Below, piece by piece: positions 16,762 through 25,404 of a stretch of 64,000 nt of DNA (position 1 is its first letter; each line of letters starts with the position of its first letter). The notes beneath the pieces were generated by a model, which was not told the DNA's origin, ran no database searches, and worked only from the letters and a program-made list of their open reading frames with translations. Location of the stretch: positions 2,232,001 through 2,296,000 of the forward strand of contig JAWPMV010000001.1 in the NCBI GenBank assembly GCA_033391075.1, read 5' to 3'. The position numbers and the translations under genes are program-made. Source of the DNA: Bacteroidia bacterium. Its GTDB lineage: Bacteria; Bacteroidota; Bacteroidia; J057.

Positions 16762-17415
16762 TCAGGAGGGTTTATGTGAAGCTGATATGCTTTTTAGGGG
16801 AGTTTCAGGTAAATGACTGTATTTGTCCTGAAAAACCAGTTCTTTACGCATATCAGGATGTATTCTGACCAATGTAAGGGCTGTATTCTTATGGGGAAAT
16901 TCTTCCATTCTTTCGAAGCCATATGCCAGAAACTGACTAAGGATGATTCGCAATTGACGCCCATGGGAACAAAGTAGAATTTGCCCCTTTGAATGAATCC
17001 TTGGAAGTTCCTCGAAAAATGTTCTCGCTCGATCCCAGGCAATCCTTGGGGTTTCTGCTCCTTCGACAGTTATATCGACATTACCAGTTTTCCATTTGCC
17101 GATTGTTTCAAAGAAATGGGCCCGCTGCTCGGGACTAGGCTTTAATCCTTCATGAACGCCCCAGCTAAATTCATTTAAGGCTTCTGTTGTATGAAATTCA
17201 TATCCCTGACTTTTCCAGGGAGCAAGGGTTTGATGGGTTCTTTTGAGCTTGCTTGCATATATCCTGTCAAACTTCATATGCTGATAAGCCTCGAAGAAAT
17301 GCTGCGCTTGCTTACGGCCATTTTCATTCAAGTCAGAATCAACTCCTGAACCCTGAACAATTCCTTGTCGGTTATAATCGGTTTCTCCGTGTCGTAAGAA
17401 GTATAGATCAAGCAT
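16762..17415 (-). CDS. Histidine phosphatase family protein
   Basis: A 217-residue phosphoglycerate-mutase-like phosphatase. The phosphohistidine motif is LRHGETDYN with H9, and the second catalytic histidine is in CSHGRQLRI near residue 150. YASKLKRTHQT and the acidic EFSWGVHEG are also conserved. It has no signal peptide. It starts 12 bases after the membrane-protein gene and ends four bases before mqnA, so it belongs to the menaquinone operon. A role in removing a phosphate from a pathway intermediate is possible but not shown; the substrate is unknown. Confidence 0.85.
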   Translation of the reverse strand: MLDLYFLRHGETDYNRQGIVQGSGVDSDLNENGRKQAQHFFEAYQHMKFDRIYASKLKRTHQTLAPWKSQGYEFHTTEALNEFSWGVHEGLKPSPEQRAHFFETIGKWKTGNVDITVEGAETPRIAWDRARTFFEELPRIHSKGQILLCSHGRQLRIILSQFLAYGFERMEEFPHKNTALTLVRIHPDMRKELVFQDKYSHLPETPLKSISASHKPS

Positions 17416-17426
17416 AATTATTTTGG

Positions 17427-17867
17427 CTATGATTGGATGATGTTGGATTTCAGGCCTAGATCTTCTCGAAAAATGCCCGGATGCTGTTGAAATATTTGAT
17501 AGAGGATCCAGCTGAAGCCTGGAATCCAGATTATGTCATTAAATAGATTGGACCAGAGGAATTCTGGATTCAGGACTCCTTGCCAGATGTAAAAAAGTGC
17601 GCCTAGAGGACCTAGCAGCTTTCCAATAAGACCTACCAGAATCAGTGGCCAATACCTCTTGGGATCAACAGAACAGAAATAATAGGCAATGCCATAAACA
17701 CCTACCAGCATTCCAATGCAACGTATCATGAGCAGGCTAAAATCAGTCGCCTCCGAACCGAAAAGCATGAGGTGAGGAAAAATCGAAATCGCAGCTCCCC
17801 AAATGAGGTTGTAGATGGCTGCCAGTAACATGATCCTTTTGCTAATATGTAGGTGTTTATCCTGCAT
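17427..17867 (-). CDS. Small four-helix integral membrane protein of unknown function
   Basis: A 146-residue protein with four hydrophobic segments (approximately residues 10-32, 43-65, 72-95 and 105-128) separated by short loops with few charges, such as CSVDPKRYW. I do not recognise a named family with confidence. Its start overlaps the end of the SRPBCC gene by 11 bases, so the two are translationally linked. Its place between mqnE and mqnA may point to a membrane or lipid function, but this is speculation. Confidence 0.7.
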   Translation of the reverse strand: MQDKHLHISKRIMLLAAIYNLIWGAAISIFPHLMLFGSEATDFSLLMIRCIGMLVGVYGIAYYFCSVDPKRYWPLILVGLIGKLLGPLGALFYIWQGVLNPEFLWSNLFNDIIWIPGFSWILYQIFQQHPGIFREDLGLKSNIIQS

Positions 17868-18354
17868 TATTTGCCTTGTCGATCTCTAAAATTTCTTTCC
17901 ATAACTCTGATTCTGCATAGCGTTTTATGATCAGATTTCTTTGGTAGAGGAAATTGTGCATATAGCGTTTGAGAAATAATATATCTGCTATTTTGCCTAA
18001 TATTCCCAGTGGAGACCGATAGCTAAAGCGATCTCGAACCAAAGTTCCAGTTTGAGTTGTGGTGAAAAAATGTTCGTGTTTAAAGGATTCGAAAGCACCC
18101 GCTTGCATCTCGTCGCAGAAGTAATCCGGATATTTCAGCGCAGTGATTTTGGATGTCAACTGCTGCCAAATTCCCAGATGTTTAGCTCGCCAGCTCACAC
18201 TTTCCCCCAATTCTATCAATCCCTCAGTTCTTCCTGCCACTGCTCTTTCTCCTGTATGAGAAGCTGTAATTTGGTGGAGGTCTATACTGCGAGAGAGGTC
18301 AAATACCCGTTCGATCGGTGCTGATATTTCCAGACTATGTTCGAGGATGGGCAT
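17857..18354 (-). CDS. SRPBCC-fold (START/polyketide cyclase-like) protein
   Basis: A 165-residue protein that opens with HSLEISAPIERVFDLSRSIDLH, the typical first strand and helix of the SRPBCC ligand-binding fold, and ends with a long basic helix (RNLIIKRYAESELWKEI). The middle holds LIELGESVSWRAKHLGIW and HEHFFTTTQTGTLVRDRFSYRSPLG. Proteins of this group bind hydrophobic ligands; related ones occur as cell-division-inhibitor-like or cyclase/dehydrase annotations. It lies 6 bases after mqnE and might bind a quinone precursor, which is unproven. Confidence 0.78.
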   Translation of the reverse strand: MPILEHSLEISAPIERVFDLSRSIDLHQITASHTGERAVAGRTEGLIELGESVSWRAKHLGIWQQLTSKITALKYPDYFCDEMQAGAFESFKHEHFFTTTQTGTLVRDRFSYRSPLGILGKIADILFLKRYMHNFLYQRNLIIKRYAESELWKEILEIDKANNAG

Positions 18355-18360
18355 CTCTTT

Positions 18361-19509
18361 TTATTGAACGATAAGCTCGGGATCGCTAAAGTCGTTAACG
18401 ATTCCGTAGAGGGTATCCCGCTCGATGGGTTCTTTTCCAGCCCTTCGAATCATGTCAACCAATTCTCCGGTGCTTAAAGAAGGGTTTTGATCTTCTGCAC
18501 CCGCCATAGAGTAGATTTTGGTCGTATCATCTATGGTCCCATCCAGATCATTAACTCCATATGAAAGGGAAAGCTGTGCAGTCTTCTTACCGATCATAGG
18601 CCAGTAGGCTTTCACATGATCAAAGTTGTCCAGATAAATCCTGCCTAAAGCATAATTACGCAAATCTTCCAGAACAGAAACCTCATCTAAATGACTAAGC
18701 TGATTATTCTGATTTCTGAATTTCAGGGGAATAAAAGTTTGAAAACCTCCCGTTATATCTTGTAGCTCCCTCAACCTCCTCATATGATCAACCCGATGGG
18801 CATGATTCTCTACATGGCCATAAAGCATAGTCGCATTAGAGCGATGTCCCAATTCGTGAAGAATTTGGTGCATCTCCAACCATTCTGCAGAACTACACTT
18901 TCCTCCTGCTATCTCTTTTCGAATTTCCTTATCAAAAATCTCAGCTCCGCCTCCTGGCATAGAATCCAAACCCGCATCTACCATGGCTTGCATCCCTTCC
19001 CGATAAGAAACTTTCGCCTTTTTAAAGATATAGTGATACTCAACAGGGGTGAGTGCTTTGATATGCAATTCGGGCCTGTGGGCTTTGATGGCTTTATATA
19101 AATCAAGGTAAAATTGATAATTGTATTGAGGCAAAACTCCTCCTACAATATGCACCTCGGTTACCGGCTGATCATCATAAGCTTTGACCTGATCCAGAAT
19201 TTCATCCATGCTAAACTCCCATCCTTCTTCTCGTTTTTTGATTAGCCGAGAATAAGAACAGAAGGTACAGGTATAAATACAGACATTAGTAGGCTCGACA
19301 TGAAAATTGCGATTGAAATAGGTCTTTTTGCCATGTCGCTCTGTACGTATGTGATTGGCCAACATACCCACAAAAGAGAGCTCTGGTTTTGTATACAAAT
19401 AAAGTGCGTCCTCGTCCGAGATACGCACTTTGTTCAATACCTTTTCGGCAATTTCTTTTTCTCGTCTTTCGACCTTGTTATTGCTGCTGAGATAGCTGAG
19501 AAGATTCAT
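18361..19509 (-). CDS. mqnE: Aminofutalosine synthase (radical SAM)
   Basis: A 382-residue radical SAM enzyme joining the MqnA product to SAM-derived adenosyl to form 6-amino-6-deoxyfutalosine. The 4Fe-4S motif is C77-x3-C81-x2-C84 in NVCIYTCTFCSYSR. Other conserved segments are EVHIVGGVLPQYNYQFY, SMPGGGAEIF and the HVEPTNVC lead-in. The C-terminal half (TFIPLKFRNQNN) separates MqnE from MqnC, although the two are close relatives. It is the first gene of the operon ending in mqnA, with an operator-like palindrome immediately upstream. Confidence 0.92.
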   Translation of the reverse strand: MNLLSYLSSNNKVERREKEIAEKVLNKVRISDEDALYLYTKPELSFVGMLANHIRTERHGKKTYFNRNFHVEPTNVCIYTCTFCSYSRLIKKREEGWEFSMDEILDQVKAYDDQPVTEVHIVGGVLPQYNYQFYLDLYKAIKAHRPELHIKALTPVEYHYIFKKAKVSYREGMQAMVDAGLDSMPGGGAEIFDKEIRKEIAGGKCSSAEWLEMHQILHELGHRSNATMLYGHVENHAHRVDHMRRLRELQDITGGFQTFIPLKFRNQNNQLSHLDEVSVLEDLRNYALGRIYLDNFDHVKAYWPMIGKKTAQLSLSYGVNDLDGTIDDTTKIYSMAGAEDQNPSLSTGELVDMIRRAGKEPIERDTLYGIVNDFSDPELIVQ

Positions 19510-19513
19510 AGTA

Positions 19514-19561
19514 TTTGTTTCTGAAACAAACTTACAATAATTTCTGAAACTTTTGTAAGTT
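19514..19561 (-). promoter_or_regulatory. mqnE promoter with overlapping palindromes
   Basis: A 17-bp perfect palindrome, TTTGTTTC-T-GAAACAAA, lies at 19514-19530, starting five bases upstream of the mqnE ATG. The minus-strand -7 box TAAGTTTG (plus 19527-19534) overlaps it. A second inverted repeat, AACTTACAA / TTGTAAGTT, spans 19529-19537 and 19553-19561, and TTTCTGAAAC occurs in both. This has the look of a repressor site over the promoter, which is inference. Confidence 0.5.
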
Positions 19562-19692
19562 ATTTTACGGTAGCCCTTTTATTTGGTTGTGCGAGAGATT
19601 AAATATAGTCTTTATTCTATATAAAAGAACAGATTATTTCCTGCTTTTTGTGGAATTGCCCTTGGTACTCAGTCTCTAGAGAAAACATAATC

Positions 19693-21684
19693 ATGAGACC
19701 ATACGCACTGATTCTATTACTGCTTACACAGAGTCTTTTCGCACAAGATATTAAAGATACTGAACTTGAAACTAAGATCAAGGGAGTAACCGTCTTCCTG
19801 GAAGGAGCCCAAATTTCGCGCGAAGGCAAGATCCAATTACAAAAAGGCAAAAGCATTTTAGTTGTTAAAGATCTTTCTCCTTATCTGGACGAAAAGAGTT
19901 TGGAAGTGAAAGGGGAGGGGGACTTTACCATCCTTTCTGTCAATCACAAATTCAACTACCTCAATGAGAAGAAAGCCAATGAAGAGATTGATAATCTCCG
20001 GGACCGGGCAGATTCTCTCAATTTGGAAATAGCCTACAAAAATGCTGAACTGGAAGTCCTGGCTGAAAAGATAAAACTATTGGATGCTAACAAAAGCCTT
20101 GGACATAAAGATACAGGGGCAAACTTAAATCAATTAAGAGAAGCCGTTCAATATTATGAGCAGGAAATCAGCCAGATAAAAAGAAGAGAAATTCAAATCA
20201 AACAAGAGATACTCGGCATAGATAAAGAGTTTGTGAAGTTGGAGAAAGAGCTCAAGGTATTGAATGAAGAACCGGACATGCCCAGTTCAGAAATTGAAAT
20301 TACAGTTGCGGCTGAGGCTAAAACTGAAGGCAGCTTCTTTCTAAAATACCTGGTAAGTAATGCCGGTTGGTACCCTAAATATGATGTACGGGTAGAAAGT
20401 GTAGAAAAGCCTGTTCAGCTGACCTATAAAGCAGAGGTGTTTCAGCAATGCGGAGAAGACTGGGAACAGGTCAAGCTCAGGTTTTCCAATGTCAATCCCA
20501 ATAAAAGTGGCCTGGCTCCTTTGCTGAAATCCTGGAAACTTACCTACGAGCGTTATACCAGTCCTAGTGATTTGGCTTTATGGAAATCGAGTGATGGAAA
20601 TGTAAGAGGAACCGTATTGGGGCCTGATGGAGAACCCTTAGAAGGGGCTTCTATTCTTGTAAAAGGAACTACAACAGGTATGTTCACCAATTCTGAAGGA
20701 GATTTTAGTCTGGTCATACCAAATGGAGCAAAAACGCTGGTTGTTACCTATGTGGGCTACCGAAAACAGGAAATTCCAATTGATAAGGATTACCTTCCTG
20801 TTTCCATGGCGAGGTCTGATCTCACACTTGATGAGGTAGTGGTAACTGGTTTAGGAGTAAAGAAAGAGAAAAAAGCCATTGGTTATAGTGTTTCTACTAT
20901 TGGTAGCTCTGAACTGGGCCCTGCGAATCAGGCAGGCTATGGTGGAGGAGGATCCTATGAAGGAAAATTATTTGATTTTGGAAAGCGGAAAAGATTCAGA
21001 GCGATACGGGCTCAGGATTTTGAAAAAGAAGAAGAAAGAAGAAGCAAACCTCTTGCTACCTCGGTTATCGAAAATCAAACCAGCGTAGAATTTGAAGTAA
21101 AAGTTCCCTATACCATTAAATCTGATGGAGAAAAGCGAAGCATCGATTTGCAAACCCTTCCCATAGATGTCATCTATGAATATAAGGCCATTCCCAAACT
21201 GGATAAAGATGCTTTCTTATTGGCAAGGCTCATCAATTGGGATCAAAAGCAATTGTTGGTGGGAGAAGCAAATTTGTATATGGAAGGGACTTTTGTAGGA
21301 AGAAGTATACTGGAAGCCAATGTACTATCTGATACCCTGGATCTATCTCTGGGACGAGATAAAAGTATCGTCATTGGGAGAGAGGAAATCAAGGATTATA
21401 AAAAGCGTCGTTCCATTGGCAATTCTCAAATCGAAACCAGAGCGTTCAAGGTCATAGTGAAGAACAAACGTTCAGAAACAATAAACCTCAGTTTGTATGA
21501 CCAAATCCCCGTTTCCATGCTCAATCAGATCGATGTAAAAGCAAAAAATATCAGCGGAGCAAAGTACGATGAGGATACGGGAGAACTGGTATGGGAGATA
21601 AGTTTGGAGCCCTTGGAACAAAAAGAATTCATTCTGGAGTATGAAGTAAAATATCCCAAACGGGAAAGAGTGTATTTAGAATAA
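19693..21684 (+). CDS. DUF4140/DUF4139 (MuiA-like) exported protein with inserted CarboxypepD_reg/TonB-box module
   Basis: A 663-residue secreted protein. The ATG at 19693 is preferred because it starts a clean signal peptide (MRPYALILLLLTQSLFAQ); the in-frame ATG at 19648 would add 15 unhelpful residues. The N-terminal part (about 25-125) is DUF4140-like with VTVFLEGAQISREG, followed by a coiled coil to about 195 and the first part of DUF4139 (SNAGWYPKYDVRVES). Around residues 303-372 a CarboxypepD_reg-like domain is inserted (VRGTVLGPDGEPLEGASILV), followed by LDEVVVTGLGVKKEKKAIG, which resembles the TonB box and plug start of SusC-type receptors. DUF4139 resumes near 445 and runs to the end. 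The function is unknown. Confidence 0.82.
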   Translation: MRPYALILLLLTQSLFAQDIKDTELETKIKGVTVFLEGAQISREGKIQLQKGKSILVVKDLSPYLDEKSLEVKGEGDFTILSVNHKFNYLNEKKANEEIDNLRDRADSLNLEIAYKNAELEVLAEKIKLLDANKSLGHKDTGANLNQLREAVQYYEQEISQIKRREIQIKQEILGIDKEFVKLEKELKVLNEEPDMPSSEIEITVAAEAKTEGSFFLKYLVSNAGWYPKYDVRVESVEKPVQLTYKAEVFQQCGEDWEQVKLRFSNVNPNKSGLAPLLKSWKLTYERYTSPSDLALWKSSDGNVRGTVLGPDGEPLEGASILVKGTTTGMFTNSEGDFSLVIPNGAKTLVVTYVGYRKQEIPIDKDYLPVSMARSDLTLDEVVVTGLGVKKEKKAIGYSVSTIGSSELGPANQAGYGGGGSYEGKLFDFGKRKRFRAIRAQDFEKEEERRSKPLATSVIENQTSVEFEVKVPYTIKSDGEKRSIDLQTLPIDVIYEYKAIPKLDKDAFLLARLINWDQKQLLVGEANLYMEGTFVGRSILEANVLSDTLDLSLGRDKSIVIGREEIKDYKKRRSIGNSQIETRAFKVIVKNKRSETINLSLYDQIPVSMLNQIDVKAKNISGAKYDEDTGELVWEISLEPLEQKEFILEYEVKYPKRERVYLE

Positions 21685-21725
21685 GCAATCCTTCAACAGC
21701 ACATTCATGTTTTAACAAGCTCAAC

Positions 21726-21756
21726 GAGAGGCCGCTACGGCGGTCTCTTTCTTTTT
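21726..21756 (+). terminator. Rho-independent terminator after the DUF4139 gene
   Basis: AGAGGCCGC (21727-21735) pairs with GCGGTCTCT (21740-21748) around a four-base loop, one pair being G-T. A T-rich tract follows. It lies 42 bases after the stop. Confidence 0.85.
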
Positions 21757-21804
21757 GTGTAATTACACAATTACATTATACAGTATTTGGAATATCGGAA
21801 AAAT

Positions 21805-22281
21805 CTAATGAAGATTCGGATCTCCGTTTATTTTCCACTGATGAAAGGCTTCTATGGCTTCTCTCTGCAAAATCTGTACCATGGGAATTTGCCGTTCTTC
21901 AATCCCTTTTCCCATTTCTTCGTAAATAAAGGCATCGTCAAAACCAATGGAAGCAGCATCCTTCCGTGTATTGGCAAAGAATACAGCCTGGGGACGTGCC
22001 CAATAGATCGCCCCTAAGCACATCGGACAGGGTTCGCAACTACAATAAAGTTCACAATCTGTCAATTGATAGCTGCCGAGTTCTTTGCAGGCTTTTCTAA
22101 TGGCCACAATTTCAGCATGTGCGGTAGGGTCAAAGCTACTGCTGACCTCATTAGTAGCGAGAGATATGATATTATTATCCTTTACCACCACTGCCCCAAA
22201 TGGCCCTCCGATTCCAGAACCTACATTTTGCAGGGATAGTCTGATAGCTTCCCGCATAAATGTAATTTGCATTTCGTTCAT
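21805..22281 (-). CDS. guaD: Guanine deaminase (cytidine-deaminase fold)
   Basis: A 158-residue zinc deaminase. Zinc ligands and catalytic acid are in PTAHAEIVAIR (His and Glu) and SCEPCPMCLGAIYWARP (two Cys). The C-terminal GFDDAFIYEE stretch and the size match B. subtilis-type GuaD, which converts guanine to xanthine, rather than tRNA adenosine deaminase TadA, which lacks that segment. It is divergent from the subtilase gene, 33 bases away. A nucleoside deaminase of broader specificity remains possible. Confidence 0.85.
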   Translation of the reverse strand: MNEMQITFMREAIRLSLQNVGSGIGGPFGAVVVKDNNIISLATNEVSSSFDPTAHAEIVAIRKACKELGSYQLTDCELYCSCEPCPMCLGAIYWARPQAVFFANTRKDAASIGFDDAFIYEEMGKGIEERQIPMVQILQREAIEAFHQWKINGDPNLH

Positions 22282-22314
22282 AGTTCGTTATACTGTTTCT
22301 CTTTGATTATTGAT

Positions 22315-23916
22315 ATGAATCAGCGACCCATTCTCCTTCTTCTTTTATTCATTGGAAGTTCTCTGTCTACTGAGGCTCAGGATCTTTACTATATATATTT
22401 CACAGACAAAGATACTTCTCAAGCCTTCAATCCCCATGCGTATTTTGATGAGCGAGCGATTGAGAGAAGGCTGAGGCATGAACTTCCACTTTATGATGAA
22501 AAGGACCTTCCGATAAATACCCTTTATACTGATAAAATAGATACGGAAGTCGAATTAGTTCGACATCAACTCCGTTGGTTCAATGCCATTTCCGTTGAGG
22601 CCTGGCCCGACCAAATCGAAAAAATCAAAAGCTTTCCTTTTGTAAAAAGAATTGAAGCCTTTACTCAACATACTCGCATTGCTGCCTGGGAAGAAATTGC
22701 AAACGAAAAGCTGGATACCTTGCTTGCACTTGGAAAGGCACAAACCAATTTTAAAGAACTGGAGGAACATGGACTAACGGGAAAAGGGGCTCGGATTGCG
22801 ATCTTCGACACAGGCTTTAAACGTGCGAATGAGCATGAAGCTTTTGAGCACCTTCGAAAGGATAAACAAATTGTTCAGACCTATGACTTTTACGAAGGGA
22901 AAGAGGATGTCTATCACCATGATGATCATGGCACACAGGTTTTGAGTTGCATAGGAGGGATATATGAGGGAAAACAGTTGGGGGCAGCCAAAGATGCTGA
23001 ATTTCTGCTAGCACGTACAGAACATAAATCGAAAGAGAAAGCCATTGAGGAAGATCACTGGTTGGCGGCTGCAGAATGGGCTGACAAGCATGGAGCTGAT
23101 ATTATCAATTCTTCTTTAACCTATACTTCCAAACGCTATGAATATGAAGATATGGATGGAAAGAAGACCCTGGTCAGTCGTGCGGCCAAAACAGCTACAG
23201 ACAAAGGAATACTCGTAGTTGTTTCGATGGGAAATGATGGAGGAAACAAATGGAAATACTTAGGAGCGCCTGCAGATGTGGCTGAGGTCCTTTCAGTAGG
23301 AGCCTCTATGCCCTTTATGCCAGCTCGCTTGAAATTCTCCTCTTTTGGTCCCAATGCATCGGGTGTTAGCAAACCGGATATTTCTGCTCCGGGTTATGTG
23401 GTAGTAGCCAATGGAAAAGGAAAGTATGCAGAAGCAGCAGGGACTTCTTTTTCAGCGCCCCTTATTTGTGGATTCGCCGCATGTTTGATGCAAAAGAATC
23501 CTGCAGCAAAGAGAAAGGAAATTTTTGAACAAGTGAGGCAGTCAGGGCACTATTTTCCTTATTATGATTATGAATTGGGCTATGGGGTGGTGAATGCTTC
23601 CAAACTTTTTACGCAGGATAGTTTGATTCAAAATACTTTTAGTGTTCAGCAAAGTTCAGATTCTGTCTTTGTGGCTTTCAATCCTGAATTGATGAAGGAT
23701 AGCCTGGATTTTCCCAATGGTCGGATGCTTTATGTACACCTGGAAGATAAAGAAGCTAAGCTTAGTGCTTCATTTCAGCTTCCTGTAGAGAACAAAGCTC
23801 GCTATTTTTTCTATCAAAGAGATCCCGAATTTGAAGGGATTATGCGTATATGGTTTGCGGGTTATTTATGGGAAGAAAAGATAGAACAACTACAAAATGA
23901 AAGATCCCGCCCATAG
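22315..23916 (+). CDS. Secreted subtilisin-like serine protease (S8)
   Basis: A 533-residue exported subtilase. The ATG at 22315 begins a signal peptide (MNQRPILLLLLFIGSSLSTEAQ), so the in-frame ATG at 22267, which overlaps guaD, is rejected. The catalytic residues are D165 in AIFDTGF, H205 in DDHGTQVLSC and S378 in GTSFSAPLICG. A propeptide-like region with VKRIEAFTQHTRIA precedes the catalytic domain. The last 120 residues form a separate beta-rich region without an obvious type IX sorting signal, so the final location is uncertain. The substrate is unknown. Confidence 0.9.
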   Translation: MNQRPILLLLLFIGSSLSTEAQDLYYIYFTDKDTSQAFNPHAYFDERAIERRLRHELPLYDEKDLPINTLYTDKIDTEVELVRHQLRWFNAISVEAWPDQIEKIKSFPFVKRIEAFTQHTRIAAWEEIANEKLDTLLALGKAQTNFKELEEHGLTGKGARIAIFDTGFKRANEHEAFEHLRKDKQIVQTYDFYEGKEDVYHHDDHGTQVLSCIGGIYEGKQLGAAKDAEFLLARTEHKSKEKAIEEDHWLAAAEWADKHGADIINSSLTYTSKRYEYEDMDGKKTLVSRAAKTATDKGILVVVSMGNDGGNKWKYLGAPADVAEVLSVGASMPFMPARLKFSSFGPNASGVSKPDISAPGYVVVANGKGKYAEAAGTSFSAPLICGFAACLMQKNPAAKRKEIFEQVRQSGHYFPYYDYELGYGVVNASKLFTQDSLIQNTFSVQQSSDSVFVAFNPELMKDSLDFPNGRMLYVHLEDKEAKLSASFQLPVENKARYFFYQRDPEFEGIMRIWFAGYLWEEKIEQLQNERSRP

Positions 23917-23938
23917 AGGACAGGATCTTTAGTTTTTC
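23900..23938 (+). terminator. Terminator overlapping the subtilase stop codon
   Basis: AAAGATCC (23900-23907) pairs with GGATCTTT (23923-23930) and is followed by AGTTTTT. The stop codon of the subtilase lies within the 15-base loop. Confidence 0.7.
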
Positions 23939-23956
23939 CTTGGTGATAGTGGGGTT

Positions 23957-24886
23957 TTATAGCACCCGTGCATTAAAGGTATCGCCCTGAGTAGGATCTC
24001 CGGTTTGATATCCTTTTCTAAACCATCTCATTCGTTGCTCGGAAGTACCATGTGTGAAGGATTCCGGCACAACATATCCCTGAGACTGTTTCTGCAAACG
24101 GTCATCCCCAATTGCATTAGCCGCCCGTAAGGCTTCTTCGATATCTCCATCTTCGAGGAGACCTTTTCCTTGTACTTTATTCGCCCAGACTCCTGAATAA
24201 AAGTCTGCTTGAAGTTCAAGCTTTACTGATAGTTGGTTCTGTACGGCCTGAGAAACTCTTCCTCTTTGGCTATCTACATAGCGAGTTGCACCCAGGAGAT
24301 ATTGAACATGGTGGGCAACTTCATGAGCTACTACATAGGCCATTGCAAAGTCTCCGGGAGCCCCAAATTTGTTTTTCAAATCCTGATAAAAACTCAAATC
24401 AATATAGAGTTTTTGATCTCCAGGACAGTAAAAGGGTCCGGTTGCAGCACTGGCATATCCACATGCTGATCGGGTAGAACCACTAAACAATACCAGTTTA
24501 GGCTTTTGATATCTTTTGTTGACATATTTGGGAAATAATTCATCCCAAACGTCTTCTGTTTCCTTAAGTACAACAGAAACGAATTGTGCCAGCTCATCAT
24601 CAGGATTTCCTTGCGTGGCTGTTTCTGCTGAACGTGTATTTTGATTGGGGCTAACGGCAGCACTTTGAGAGCTACTGGACCACCAAAAATAAAGAGCTAC
24701 TGCACCCAATATAAGGAGGGTACCCATGCCCATTTTCTTCTTTCTTCCAAAAAGTAAACCCAGGAGAATAACGATGATGTTACCACCTCCGCCTCCCATA
24801 CTGGGTCTGAATCCACCGCCTCCGCCGCCGCTATGTCCGCGACGATCTTCTACATTAGAACTACCTTGTCTGCCTTTCCAGCGCAT
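23957..24886 (-). CDS. ypfJ: YpfJ-family putative neutral zinc metallopeptidase
   Basis: A 309-residue membrane-anchored zinc peptidase-like protein. The N-terminal cytoplasmic tail is glycine-rich (SGGGGGGFRPSMGGGGGN), followed by a hydrophobic stretch with a GRKKK break (about residues 36-72). The catalytic motif is HEVAHH at residues 188-193, within YVVAHEVAHHVQYLLG, and FYCPGDQKLYIDLSFY and ELQADFYSGVWAN, the third-ligand region, are conserved. The C-terminal FTHGTSEQRMRWFRKGYQTGD is a family hallmark. The biological role of YpfJ proteins is not established. Confidence 0.9.
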   Translation of the reverse strand: MRWKGRQGSSNVEDRRGHSGGGGGGFRPSMGGGGGNIIVILLGLLFGRKKKMGMGTLLILGAVALYFWWSSSSQSAAVSPNQNTRSAETATQGNPDDELAQFVSVVLKETEDVWDELFPKYVNKRYQKPKLVLFSGSTRSACGYASAATGPFYCPGDQKLYIDLSFYQDLKNKFGAPGDFAMAYVVAHEVAHHVQYLLGATRYVDSQRGRVSQAVQNQLSVKLELQADFYSGVWANKVQGKGLLEDGDIEEALRAANAIGDDRLQKQSQGYVVPESFTHGTSEQRMRWFRKGYQTGDPTQGDTFNARVL

Positions 24887-25018
24887 AGTTTTTTGTGTTT
24901 ATGAGTTTTTAGGGTAAAAATTTCCAGCGTTCTCAGGCTATAGGGCTTCAATATACATAGATAATATGAAATTGGATTTAAGAGAAACGACAAAATTAGG
25001 ATGTGGCTCTGAGAAGAA

Positions 25019-25358
25019 TGTCACTTTGAGCGCCATAAATTCAGCGAAGCAATCTCCTTCGCTCCAGGGGATTATTTGTTTCAAGGGGATTGCTTCACTT
25101 CGTTTCCAATGACAAATAGAATTTGACATCCGAACACAAGCTGTCATTGCGAGCCCAAACTTTGGGCGAAGCAATCTCCTTCGCTCCAGGGGATTATTTG
25201 TTTCAAGGAGATTGCTTCACTTCGTTCGCAATGACAAATAGAATTTGACATCCAGGTACAAGCTGTCATTGCGAGCCCAAACTTTGGGCGAAGCAATCTC
25301 CTTCGCTCCAGGGGATTATTTGTTTCAAGGAGATTGCTTCACTTCGTTCGCAATGACA
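25019..25358. repeat. Left array of three 95-bp palindromic units (122-bp period)
   Basis: Three units are seen: a degenerate one at 25019-25114 and two near-identical ones at 25142-25236 and 25264-25358. Each begins TGTCATTGCGAG and ends CGCAATGACA. Inside, GAAGCAATCTCC is complementary to GGAGATTGCTTC, so each unit can fold as one hairpin. The 27-base linkers (AATAGAATTTGACATCC...) are also conserved, giving a period of exactly 122. It lies between the YpfJ-like gene and the GIY-YIG gene. Confidence 0.92.
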
Positions 25359-25404
25359 AATTGTTTGTATTTTTAGGTGGGTTATACTCCTTCTTTTTAC
25401 AGCA

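Noticed and set aside
21805-22281. tRNA adenosine deaminase TadA as the identity of the deaminase
   Set aside because: The YWARP and GFDDAFIYEE segments fit guanine deaminase better than TadA.
24938-25174. Minus-strand open frame in the repeat region
   Set aside because: It is a translation of the repeat units themselves and has no independent support.
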